Source: Rachycentron canadum
Lineage: Eukaryota > Chordata > Actinopteri > Carangiformes > Rachycentridae
Reading direction: 5' to 3'
Assembly (NCBI GenBank): GCA_038496675.1
Contig: CM076659.1
Coordinates: forward strand, 11,138,338 to 11,202,337
DNA length: 64,000 bases
Shown: positions 10,413 through 21,700 of the stretch, in pieces
Layout of the letters: every line of letters begins with the position of its first letter
Position numbering within the stretch: the stretch's first letter is position 1
Made by a program: the position numbers and the translations under genes
Notes under the pieces: generated by a model
What the model was told of the DNA's origin: nothing
The model's database searches: none
What the model saw: the letters and a program-made list of their open reading frames with translations, nothing else

Positions 10413-12563
10413 TCAGGGATGCATCCTTTGCCTTTGAGCACTGCCACAAGACCCTTTTCGCAGTGGCACTACAGCAGAGCCACAGCACAGCTTACGCCAG
10501 CCATTCTTGAACTGGCAGACTGAGTAGAGGATGGGATTGAGGGCTGAGTTGGCCAGCGTGAATGTCACCACCCAGAAGAACATGGTAGAGGAGATGTACA
10601 GGTGACCCAGGAAGTTTCTGGCCAGAATGAGGAAGGTGTTGATGAAAATGGGGCTCCACATGATTAAAAAAGAGAAGACAAGGACCAGAAGAGTGCGGAA
10701 GAGCTTCATATCCTGGCGGGAGACATGGTACTCAATAGAGTCAACAACTGGAGGCTGACTGTTTCGGGTTTGGAGCCTCCGCCTACAACTTTTAGCGATC
10801 TGTAAAACAAAAAAAAAAAAAAGACATAATATTGCCATCCTGTACTTTGTGACATTATATGAACCACCTATGCAGCCCAATCGATCTACATGTAAATTTA
10901 CTCATGGGGTATGAGGTTCTTTATGTTTGCCTCCAATGTGTCTCAAACATCCATAAAGTCTTTTCAGAGCTAAAATCAATGTTTGGCTGCTCAGAATCAT
11001 TTTCCATTGTCTCTGTCATGTTTACGTCCACATTGTTAGAACTGGCTGCCCAGTGCAATATTGACAGTTGATATGTGCAAAGCTCTGAACCCACTCACAC
11101 CATTTTCAGCTTCAGTAATTAACAAAGCCCACACACATCTGTTGCCACAATGTTAGAGACAGGACTAATATTCACAGAGGGTACAATATGGCCAATGTAA
11201 ATGTATGGACAAGAGTTGGCATGAGTTGTTGAATGAATAGTTCATCCAGGTTTCCTTTTACAATTCAAGGAATAATGTTTATCAAATGAACAATCTTTAT
11301 CAAGAGAGCAAAGCAAACGCACATACGTGAACAAAATCAAAATATGGCCAAAAAGAATAGGAGAACAAATATCTCAGTGGTCAGTCTACAGTAAGTAATG
11401 GACTGAAATGTTCTTCCTTTTCATTTGTTTAATCCTTTATATTTTCTAATATTCTATATTATTGTCAACAAATCCCATGAAAAGACCAAAATCAACAATG
11501 AAGTGATCCAACTAAAATGTATAAGTGGTGTAGTCAGAGCCTGATATAGTAACAATGACTAAAAATCAGTGGTCTGTTTTAGGATGAATGGGCTTCAAGT
11601 ACCTTAGACAGTTCAGAAAATTGTCAAGTACAGAAAGATTTTAGTTTTTCCACAGCATTTGTTAACAGCAAGTAAAATACAGAAAATGCTGTTTTCCTCT
11701 GTCTGAGATTCCAGGATCCAAGAAGAACAGCCTTCCTTTGACCCTGCCTTACTTCACTTTCTGACACTTCTGCAAAGTAAAGAGTACAATAAGCCCACCT
11801 GTAATATTTTGCTGTAACTAACCACAATAATGAGTCCTGGAAGAAGGAAGCACAGGGTGGTAAAGGATACATTCCACACTATCTCTGCAGTTGTGTCAGG
11901 CCACTTTAGGGTACAGATGTGTACATTTTCCTGTGGAGATATAAGAAAATGTACAGGAAAATCATACATTACAAGCATGGACAGGGTAGGAAGCTTCCCT
12001 TTCATCCACTGATTCATCCATACTTGCTCAGGGAAATCCACTTCCATCACAGTGAAGAACAAACTGAGGGGTAAAGCGGTGAGTGCAGAAAAGGCCCAAA
12101 TGAAGATAATGGTGATGGTCACCATTCTGGGGTTTAGCGTGGGCACAGTCTGCAGCCGTAGAATGGCCTGGACCCTCTCCACGCTGATTGAGGCCAAGGT
12201 AGTGATGGTGACACAGCCGCTCATGCAGATGACATAGAGCACAGTGTGACAGGCTGTAAACCCCAGCTTCCAGGACACGGTCCAGCGCACTGCCACTATC
12301 AGAGGGATCATGCTGACAAACAGCAAGTCAGCCACAAACAAGTTGAGGGTCAGGATCGTCTTGTTGGCCAGCAGTCTGCGTTCCCAGGTTACCAGGGCAG
12401 CAGCTCCCGCATTTGCTGCCACAGACACCAGGAAGACAGTGGAGATAGCCAGGGTCTCGAGAGTAGTGGTGACTACATGGTCAGAGTGGTGCAACTCAGA
12501 GAAGAATGAAAAATATGTGAAGTTTCTCAAGTAGAGTAATTGAGTGTAAGGGTCAGAATCCAT
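10413..12563 (-). CDS. ffar4: free fatty acid receptor 4 (GPR120), class A GPCR, complete
   Basis: This gene encodes a plasma-membrane receptor for long-chain and omega-3 fatty acids, known in mammals to signal through Gq and arrestin. Exons are 12563-12024, 11930-11799 and 10799-10413, giving 352 aa against 361 in human. The first intron interrupts extracellular loop 2 after Q180, exactly where the human gene is interrupted. Visible features are an N-glycosylation site at N14, R93 in VAVRW (equivalent to the fatty-acid-binding human R99), C105 and C186 for the loop disulfide, E129-R130 in the DRY position, and NPILY at 312-316. Helix 6 and helix 7 segments match human closely. The C-tail is short and carries only three serines after residue 331. 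Intron 1 is 93 nt and stop-free, so reading straight through exon 1 gives a false 31-codon insertion. The gene lies between pde6c and cep55, as expected from human synteny. Confidence 0.95.
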
Positions 12564-13629
12564 AGAGGCTGAAAAGGCAGTTATAGCTACAACGCTGAAG
12601 TGAATTCACTGTGGTGATTGCCAGAATGGGGAACTGAAGCTAATAGGTGATACAAGGAGGGAGGAGGAGAAGGGGGAGGAGGGATTCAGGGTGGTGAGAA
12701 ACCACTTTGACAATGTTTGTTCCAGCTGAAACCTGAAGGGAAGTCAAACATTAAAAGATGCTCTTTGTGCCCTCATCCCCTGCTATCTGTGCTACTTCAC
12801 TGTCATGTTGTTTCTAATATCACAACACAGCTCTACGTGCGCACCGTGGATCCTTTCTTAGAGAATGCCTCTTGATTTAATTACAACATGCTACAGTTTG
12901 TTGTGGACTGAGATTGAGACAACTGCCCTTTAGGTTAATCCAATTTCTAATCTCCAATCTTTGCACCTGCTGAACAGTGATACAGTGTAAATTAGCTGAG
13001 ATCTAATTAGTTGGACACCACTTTTATTTAGTCTGTGCAGAGGTTACCTGCTTTACTTCCTGAGTAGCGATACAGTAATTGATCAGAGGCTGACTGTGCA
13101 AACCCAGCAGGGATTGTTCAGGACAAGAGCTAACTTAAAATATATATAATTTGCAGATAAAACACACCCTCTTCTCTCTGACAGTATTTCTGTCATGTCT
13201 GGTGGTGATAATAATCTACAGGGCTCGAGGTGATACACCCTCTTTGCTGGACCTAAGACAGGCTAAACTAATATTTCAATTTTCCATGAAGATGATGTTT
13301 CCATATGAAATGTTCCTGAAAGGTACAGAGACTTAAGAGGTGTCTAAACCATATTATCATCTTTTTCTAAAGCTGTTAGGTCAGGTCAAGCCTTTGTGTT
13401 ATGTTCCCTTTCAAAGCCTCCAGTCACTGCACAGACTTGTGACTCCCCATATTGTTGGTTAGCAATACTAATCCGTGTCCTTAAATAGCACTGGAAAGGG
13501 ATTAACTCACACAAGCTGTTTTGAGCTATTCATCTGGTTTGAACAGCACAAGACCTGGGAAAGGATAATGACTTTTGGCAGCATAGATCAATTGACAGTC
13601 ACACAAATTATGATTAGCCGTTTGGGTTG

Positions 13630-13770
13630 TTGGTCACAAATGGAATTAAAATTCACCCAAGTCAGTCTTCATCTTTTGGGAACAGTGAATGTACCAGTTT
13701 TTAGGGCAATGCATTCAAAAGTTGAGATATCTGAGCCTGGGCCAAAGACCTGGACTGACCAACACACATA
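13630..13770 (+). repeat. degenerate teleost interspersed repeat copy
   Basis: The text contains the order GTCAC..CAAGTCAGT..TCATC, then GTTGAGATAT..GGGCCAAAG..TGGACTGACC. This is the order of a repeat common in fish genomes. A second copy in this window lies at 52121-52412. The assignment is from memory, so I do not name the family. Confidence 0.5.
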
Positions 13771-13827
13771 CAAATTGCCTTGTCCCTTGAAATCAAGAAT
13801 CACAACCTCAGCAACTGAACACTGTAG

Positions 13828-13833
13828 TTTATT
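13828..13833 (-). terminator. candidate cep55 polyadenylation signal
   Basis: A minus-strand AATAAA lies about 91 nt past the cep55 stop, giving a compact 3' UTR. Confidence 0.5.
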
Positions 13834-13923
13834 AAGATGACTTGTAACTCTGGTTCAACAGTATGGATCGAAATCAATCCATTTTACAGAACAGAAGAGA
13901 ACTAAAGAGGTTCAGGACTCAGC

Positions 13924-16900
13924 TCAGTCGAGACAGATTTCCAGGTGGTTCATCAGCTCTCGGTAGTGACTGACAGGATACTCGGCGCAGCAGCCGGGAC
14001 ACTCCAGGTAGCTTTCATTTATTGAGCTGCACTGAGTGGATGATGCTGGGCTGTTTCTGGAGAGCTGGGAGGACGGGTGTGTCACTTCACATGAGATGCA
14101 CTCCTGCTGGTTTCTCTAATGCCGTAAAAATCAGTCATCTATCAGTTATGAATAACGAGACTAAGTCTGCTTTTCATCATCATTCTTAACCAACAAAACC
14201 TAAAGCTACACTAATAAATATCTTTTACATCAACAAAGGACCAAATTACTGCAATTTGTGCAGCATCGCTGTATTGACCTGGAATTATAAGGTTATAATA
14301 TGTGTTTTGTCTCTATCTTAGCTTGCTACCCCTGAATGATTAAAAAAAATCTATTAATGCATTAATTTCATCACAAATGGTAATTACAAATAATACCAAC
14401 CTTTGGCTGCTTTGTCACATGGTCTTTCGTTTTTTGCAGTGACTTCAGGACTCTCACCATTTGCGTCTTTAAATACGAACAATCCTGCCTCTCATCCTTA
14501 AGGTCTTGTGAAAAAATCTTGATCTAAAATTTAAAAAGTTAGCACTGCAGTCAATGCTTTAATACTGTACAGGTCTGGGCAGCATATTTTTCGGTTAAAA
14601 ATTATTTCTCCTTTGCTAATGTGAGGACTGATACTCTTTGAGAAAGAAGTGATAGAGGTAAGACAGTATGGCATGCCCTCGTCAAGAATCCTCAAAGTGT
14701 AATTAACCTGTGCAATCAGTAAGAGCAGGGATTATTAACATCCCTCGATTTTGAGCTAATACTAAGGATTTATTCCAGAAAGGAGGATAAGTTACCAGGT
14801 TCACACAAAGTGAGCGTATTTATCATACCTGTCGCTCCAGGTCTGCGATCTTTTCCTGGTCTTCATGATGATGATTTAACATATACTTCTGCAAGAAATT
14901 CGCCTGAGTAGAGAAAAGTGTACTTTTTATTTAGTGTCTTTCTTCCCTTATATGATGATGATAAGATGTTAGATGAGATGAGATGATGTTAGAGGAAAAA
15001 AGGTTAAAAGCAGACATACCTGCAGCTCGAAGTTAGCTGACCTGCGCTTCTCTGCATCCAGTCTGCACTGGAGGTCTTTGGTCTCATCTATCAAACATTG
15101 CTCTTCATCCTCAGACCAATCATCTTCTGGGGCTTTTTTGCTGCTCATATTTGCAGTATGCAACTGCTTCTTGAGATCCTCCACGTTCAGCTCACTTTCC
15201 TTGCACCTCCACATCAACTGCTCTGTCATTAAGCTGACCACCATCCTCACCTTCTCCAACTTTGAACAAGACAATATTATCAATATATTTTTACCCCAGA
15301 CGTACCTGTTTTGGATTATTACCAGCTTTCGGTGGGTGCTGTCGACCTCCTCCCTCAGCAAATGTAGCTCATCTTTGGCTTTCTGTAAGAGTCTTTCATA
15401 GTGCTCCTGCATCTGGAGCATTAGCTCTTTTTCTGTAATGAGAATGATGACGATAAATATAAAACATCAAGAATGAGGAGGAAATTATACATTTGCATGC
15501 ATAATTAAATAAATTAGGTAAATCGTTACACATCCACCATGTAGAAAAAAAAGGTTTGAAAATGCAGTGTAAGGCCATTTATTGTCATAGTGGGCTATTC
15601 CAGGGCAATCTCAATATCTTAAAAACCTTATTGTGACAGTCTGTTGCCCTAGTGTCGAGTGCCCACTGCCCAGTGGCCCTCTGGCTTACCATCTGAATGC
15701 TCTTCATTGTGCTTCTTTGAGCGGGCCTGATTGGCTTCGTTCAGCTGCTTCTCCAGCCATAACATTCTGGCCATAATTGCCCTCACATAGGCCTCTCTCT
15801 GCTGGTCATATTCCAGCCACTGCTTGTTCTTCTCCAAGGCCTCGGGTGATTTAAATAAAAGAATGAGAAGCATATAACAGAGAAAGACAGAAACAGAGTT
15901 GTGCCAGGGGGATGGCTCCAAAGCACAAATACTCAGCAAGACATGTGCACTGTACACAGGCACAAGTTCTGACTAATAAACAAATGCACACACGAAGTAC
16001 TCAAACTCAAAAGTGACGGAAAATACAGAAAGTTTGATAGAAATATAAAACCTTTCAAGACCCTTTCAAGCTGTGTGGCAACAACAAAGCACTTACATCT
16101 CTGAGCTGATTTTGGACCTCTGTTACTCTGATGGTGGAAGCCTGTTCATTTGACTTGGAGTCCTTACAGACAGAAAAATGCAGTACAGCTTCACACATCT
16201 GTCAATGAGCAGCTGACCATGATATAACATTGTGACATGTTATAACACAGGATTTAGATTTTCAGAGTTCTAGGACCTCAACAATATCTAGATTGTTCCT
16301 ATGATGGTATGCTCTGTTTGAGGAGAACATTATTTCTCCTCTGGATGGCAGACTGATATTTATGAACAGGTGCTGCCATCTAGTGGTATAAAACTGGTAA
16401 GACACTAGGTGGAGCTTGCAAATCAAACTCCCCAGTATCGTATATATTGGCTCACAGTGAGGTTTCCTACAATGACAAGCCAAATGTCTGCTTTTTAAAT
16501 GGCCTATTATGTGCTACCACCCTGCCCCTAAAACAAGTAAAGAATTCAGCATTTATGGTGTAGCATCCAGTGCCAGATTTCATGAAATATAAAGGACAAA
16601 TTAGAAAAGATAACATCTGTTATGTTTACCATGACTAAACACACATTGGATGTTTTGTTTCCTGCTTGTAAAGATAATTTTATTTGCCTCAGTATAACAA
16701 TCATTTATACTGAAAATGAGCCCGACCGTACCTTCTTCCCTGTAACTTTGTTCTCAAGAGACTGACATCTAGTGGACACGCCCACAAGCTTGTTCTTGAT
16801 TTCCTCAATCTCTCTGGCGTAAGTGGATATTCTCTGCATCGTCACTACGTCCACTAGGCTCCCTCCTTTCGGCAGAGTAGTCCTCTCATCTTTGGACATC

Positions 16901-17250
16901 ATTTGCTGAGAACTCTCGAGCCTTGCACTTTCAAGAGAGAGGAATCCCTGCCAATAGACACAGAGGAAAAAGTGGTTTCACTGGTTTAAAGCACTACCAG
17001 CAATAAAACAAATATAAAGGAACATACAGTGCAGTATCTGAGTAACCTTGGTTAATACTAACATAAGTGAACTAATAGTTTAACTGAGTAGTGGTTTGAC
17101 TAAATTTACCTCTACTAGATTGTAATATTCTGAATGCTGACGAGACAACTCCCCCAGGGTCTTCTTCAGATAGGTGTTTTCCTTCCTCAACCTGCTGACA
17201 AGCCTATCCGGCTTTTTCCTAAGGTAACCTTTATGCTTGGAGGATGCCAT
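13924..17250 (-). CDS. cep55: centrosomal protein 55, midbody abscission scaffold, complete CDS
   Basis: This gene encodes a coiled-coil protein that recruits ALIX and TSG101 (ESCRT) to the midbody for the final cut of cytokinesis. Coding exons are 17250-17110, 16947-16732, 16162-16097, 15840-15690, 15432-15323, 15259-15020, 14903-14829, 14523-14401 and 14115-13924. Phases agree, giving 437 aa against 464 in human. The clearest match is the ESCRT/ALIX-binding region at about 142-178, where EKNKQWLEYDQQREAYV parallels the human segment. The middle is charged and heptad-rich. The C-terminus has a C2HC zinc finger of the UBZ type, with ligands C413, C416, H431 and C435, in line with human. The ATG at 17250 follows an acceptor (AACAG) two bases upstream, so a non-coding first exon is expected. 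The exon 4 acceptor CGAG and exon 8 donor GTTGGT are weak but required by the frame. Confidence 0.94.
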
Positions 17251-17621
17251 CTCTGTTCACAAATATTATAAGAGACTGACACAAAAATAATACATGTTAA
17301 ACAGATGTCAAAACATACAGTTTCAAATATAAACATTCTCAGTGAGTTTATTTCCTTATAGATGCTGAAATTTGCAAAATCAGCAACTCAAAGCTGAAGA
17401 AAAAGGAAACACTTTTCCAAATTTAACAAAGAATGCAATCAAGTCTCTGGAATAGAAAGGTTTTAATGTTAATGATGTTTCAATAATGTCATTGACTCTA
17501 TGGTATATCAGTATATTTTTTAAAAGTGTTGATTTAATTGAAAGGGATCTGTTGTAAGGTGGACCACACATTAGAAATAAAGCCTTAAAACTGCCTTGAA
17601 TTTTGTCCTTCAACCTTTAGC

Positions 17622-17749
17622 CAGTGCTCAAAATAAATTAAAATATTTACTTCTCATTGACAAGTACTGATGAAGGTCATGTGAAATGATTGAAAGTCTA
17701 CCAAAGGAAGATAACTGCTTCTAAAGGGTCCTAGTAATGACACTGTTTG
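17622..17749 (+). repeat. 128-bp direct duplication, copy 1
   Basis: This aligns without gaps to 19108-19235 with 7 mismatches by eye (about 94.5% identity). It lies in cep55 intron 1. Confidence 0.9.
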
Positions 17750-18081
17750 GGAAACATCTAATAATTCACATTTACCTTGACCCAGTTTAAGATATTTTCT
17801 CACTACTGGCTAAAGTTAACAATTAGCTAAATAACTAACTAACAATGTTCAAAACTTGTTAACAGAGGGGCCATTTTCTCAGCCAGAAAATGCTATTATT
17901 ATTATTATTCAACAAAATGAGCTACTTTATTTGTTAAACTTGGAGGCTTTATGTTTATGGCCATGTAAGGTTAGCTAGGCTATCTAATGTTAGCTAATGT
18001 TAACAGCTAACAGCTTAAAACGCAAATGTGAGCGAAAAGTCTTGAAAAGTAGAACAGATGTGAAAACTCATCCCTTCTTAC

Positions 18082-18180
18082 CTTTCTGAAAATGTATGTC
18101 TCACAAACATCATAGTGAATATTAATTCGTCCTTATCTCTGCAGGACAGACGAACTGATATACTGTAAACGTACCGTGCT
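18082..18180 (-). other. cep55: probable non-coding first exon of cep55
   Basis: On the minus strand a strong donor (AAAG then GTAAGA) ends a candidate exon at 18082. It can join to the acceptor just upstream of the cep55 ATG. The 5' limit is not defined by the sequence and is given only roughly. Confidence 0.45.
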
Positions 18181-18438
18181 GCCTTCAAGGCCCCGTCTTA
18201 ACATTTAGCGCGAAAATGTTTTTTTGAAAATAATAATATTCTCCAACGTGTTATACGTGTTATAAAGGTACGTATGCTTTTCTAATTCAACTATATATAT
18301 TGGAAACTGTACTATTTGCATATTTCCCTGCTGTGTTATGACCCTGACCACTGGGAGGCATTGTAGTCCAGGAGGAGAGAGGACTGCTGGTTTACCTGTA
18401 TGGCGAATGAAGTGATACCAATCATTTAAAACAAATTT

Positions 18439-18462
18439 AAAAAAAAAAAAAAAAAAAAAAAA
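18439..18462 (+). repeat. poly-A run followed by AAC-rich tail
   Basis: Twenty-four A residues are followed by CAACAACAAACGAACAAACAAAC and then TA repeats. This may be the decayed tail of a retroposon, but no body can be recognised. Confidence 0.6.
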
Positions 18463-18549
18463 CAACAACAAACGAACAAACAAACAAAAAATATATATAT
18501 TTTATAAGTCTGGAGCATTTATTTAGAGGTTGTGTTCACCTTTGAGTCT

Positions 18550-18590
18550 TGAGTCACACCCAGGCTGGTGTGTTTCATGCCCATGACTCA
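18550..18590. promoter_or_regulatory. two AP-1 (TRE) sites upstream of myof
   Basis: TGAGTCA at 18550-18556 and TGACTCA at 18584-18590 are both perfect AP-1 consensus sites. The second sits in a larger palindrome, ATGACTCAT. Their position just upstream of the myof start suggests promoter elements, but this is inferred from motif and location only. Confidence 0.4.
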
Positions 18591-18710
18591 TGAGTGGGGC
18601 TGCCCTCCTCTCCTCCACACATCTGTGCCTTTCAGTTCCTCTTAGTCTCTCGGAGGAATATGATGTTTCTATGAATACACTCGGACTTGTTATTCCGTGT
18701 TGGACTCAAA

Positions 18711-21700
18711 ATGCTGCGGGTCATTGTTGAGTCCGCCAGTGGGATCCCCAAAAAGAAACTTGGGAACCCAGATCCAATAGCTGCTGTGGTCTTCAGAGGT
18801 GAGAGACGCACATTAACTAACACTGACTTTTTCCTGTCTCTGTTAGGTGAAACTGGTCATGCGTATAGTTTTACAGTTTCTGTCAAACTGTCATCTTTTC
18901 TGTCATCCTAAACGTTTTGAACATCACTTTTGCTGCAGCTTATGCATAATTGTCTGATGATTCATAAAGAAAACAAATCCTTATAAGGTCAAAAGAAGCC
19001 TCTGTCTCCTTAGAGAAGCAGCCTTTTGGGTCAGACTGGGTCTTTATGAGTTTATTTTTATATGTTTTCTATGTCTATAGAAATGTTCTAAATTGCAAAA
19101 TGTTGATCAGTGCTCAAAATAAATTAAAATATCTACTTCTCATTGACAAGTACTGATGAAGATCATGTGGAATGATTGAAAGCCTACCAAAGGAAGAGAA
19201 CAGCTTCTAAAGGGTCCTAGTAATGACACTATTTGATCAGTAATATTTTTGCATTTTCATGCATTTTTGTAATATTTTGGTAGGAAGAAGCTTGTTTGTG
19301 TGTTTAGCAGATCTCTCTTCTTATATGTAAGTTCATCAGTGGTTTTCCTTTGTGCTCACAGGTGAAAAGAAGAAAACCAGGGCAGTTGACAATGAATTGA
19401 ATCCTGTTTGGAATGAAGTAAGTGAGCTGTAATGTTTAAGAGTTACAACAGTTACAGTTACAACTTTTTATTGATCTGAGAGATGCTGTTACAGGAGTTA
19501 AATTGCTGTATATTAAGTAAGTGACCAAAATGGACTTTTTCTGATAATCGTAGGTGCTTGAATTTGATCTGAAAGGCTCTTCCTTGGATGCATCCTCATT
19601 CATCAACGTTGTCGTGAAAGACTATGAAACAATCGGCAAAGATAAGTATGTTGTCCTAAACCACACAGGTGTGCTCGTGACATTAGTTTTCTGAATGAAT
19701 GAATACATGACACTCAAGATACTCCTGCCTTTGTGGAGGAGGACCTCTGATTTTGAACAACTTCCCAGCCAATTAGATCATTGCAGAAACCTCCTTCCCA
19801 AAAAAACACACATGCATGTTACACTATATAGAACAGGTAATTAAAGTGAAAACCTAAGAGGTTGAACTGTTAAGAAGGTAGGCATGTGGTCATGTTATAG
19901 TCTACAGTTACACTACCAATATTACAACTCTGTGTAACTGTAAATGTGCTATTTATTCTAAGAGTGTGGTTGAAAATGGGTATTATGATCTTTTCCAAGG
20001 AGCAGAGTGGATGTTTTAACGTCACTGAGCTGTGTAACCACAGGACTCACTGCATTGCCATGTCAAGACTTGCAATGCCTCTAAGGAAGGTGCCTTGTCT
20101 CCCACAAAACAGCACTCGAGCTCTTATAGGAGGAATGTTGACTTAAAAGGAAAAGAAAAGTTCTTTTTAAATTTTCATAAAGTAGACTGAGGCTACCATC
20201 TATGTTATTTATTAGTCTTCTTAATGTTCTGTTGTTTTTGAGTATGTCTGGTATTTTGGTATTAACATTATGAGCCTGGATCACTTTGTCTTTCTGCAAG
20301 AAGGAAGACAAGTAATAACATTTCCACTGAGTCACTTTCGTCACTAATTGTGTATAATGTAAATTATTTAGAGCTGGACACACGGGGTGGGAGTGGGCGT
20401 GCTTCAGCCACGCATGCACTTAGATATTTTTCCATGATCACTGTCTCCTTGGCCTGAGTGGGGTGAAAAACAGAGCCTGCTCTAGCTTGTCATTGACACA
20501 TCTGTGGTGACTGATAGTAATGCTGTAATGTTTTGCAAAATGAACTTAATACACAATACCAAGCTGGCTGGAAATGCAGACAATACTTTGTGACAAAGTC
20601 TACACTCGAGGAAAGTTCAGAAAAGGAATTTGACTCAGGCCTCAGCCTAACGAGGATCTCTAATCTGTGGTACCATCAAGATGAGCCATCTCCAGCTGCC
20701 ACAGCTGCTGGCATTGGCTGCTCTGTTTGTATGCAAAAAAAAGTTATTTTAGGACTCCTAGAAATATAAGAATGAGATCTACCAAGTGGAAAATATAGCA
20801 GAATGTCAGGAAAGTCATTAACTGGGTCTTTCACTGTTGCTAAAAAGGCAGTTTCTTTTTTTTTTCTGGATCAGATCCAAAAAGTTGACACTAGAGTTTA
20901 AACTTTTGTTTCCCAGTTTCACAAGAGAGTTATGTATACAAATCTTAATCTTTATAAACCAGTCTGTGCATGTACAGTGGAAAGAACAGTAAATAGCCTT
21001 CCCAGATTTCCTCCACAGCTGACCCTCCTCTTCAAGCACATCCCACTGTTTTTCAGCTCTATATGAATAATGACGCTCCATTTGATAATAGCCTAGAGAA
21101 AGAAGAGTGCCTGTGCATAATCATGAAGATCGTTGGGCCTTTTCTCATGTTGCTAATGTAAAACTATGTCTTCTCACATCTCGCTATTTTTACTCTTTTA
21201 AACTGGCCACAGAGCACCCGGCACATGCCTGTGGTACATGTTAATTGTTTCCATCTCCCTAGTTTTTTCTTGTGTGCTTTTATTTTCCAGGAAATCAGCT
21301 GGTCCATGTCAAGGTGAAAAGTCTCCCTCTCTCTTGAAAGATGCTATTGCTGAGCCACAGTGGCTCTTTCATCAAAATTAGTCAGGCAAAGTGGACTTAG
21401 TCCGCAGGATTTGTCACAGTGTCAAAGTGTCAAAAAAAACCAAACAAAAAAACAGAAGACATTTGACACAACAAATTATTCATATGTAATAAAGTGTGTG
21501 TGCGTATGTGTGTTCGTGTATGTGGGTTAAATCTAAAGTATATAATCGTTAATCAGTGCTGTAACTCTTAAATATCTTAAATATGAAAGTTTTTTATGGA
21601 CTTCCATTTGTGACCTCAATTACTTGCTTTTTCACTTCTGTTTGAAGTTGCTTGCTATGTAATAATTTGTGAAGAAGTGAAATTGGGAAGTGTAAACTGT

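Larger units (their letters stand above)
12564..13923. other. ffar4 upstream and cep55 3' flank
   Basis: The left part is the ffar4 promoter side, with a purine-rich GGAGG tract at about 12655-12690. The right part contains the short cep55 3' UTR and a degenerate dispersed repeat at 13630-13770. Plus-strand ORFs at 13151-13336 and 13475-13840 look like no known protein, and the second is largely repeat-derived. Confidence 0.5.
17251..18710. promoter_or_regulatory. divergent cep55/myof promoter region
   Basis: cep55 runs left and myof runs right, with about 1.46 kb between their start codons. The region includes cep55 intron 1, with one copy of a 128-bp duplication, clustered TTAGCTA/TAGCTAA motifs at 17969-18014, a 24-A run at 18439-18462, and two AP-1 consensus sites at 18550-18590 about 125-160 bp upstream of the myof ATG. 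No TATA box is evident at a convincing distance. Confidence 0.5.

Noticed and set aside
11754..12563. A single uninterrupted 269-codon receptor exon
   Set aside because: Codons for VWMNQW through ISPQ are absent from human FFAR4 and flanked by GT/AG, so they are a 93-nt intron. The last 18 codons run past the exon 2 donor.
16262..16483. 73-codon minus ORF inside cep55
   Set aside because: It lies in the intron between cep55 exons 2 and 3, and the coding phases join without it.
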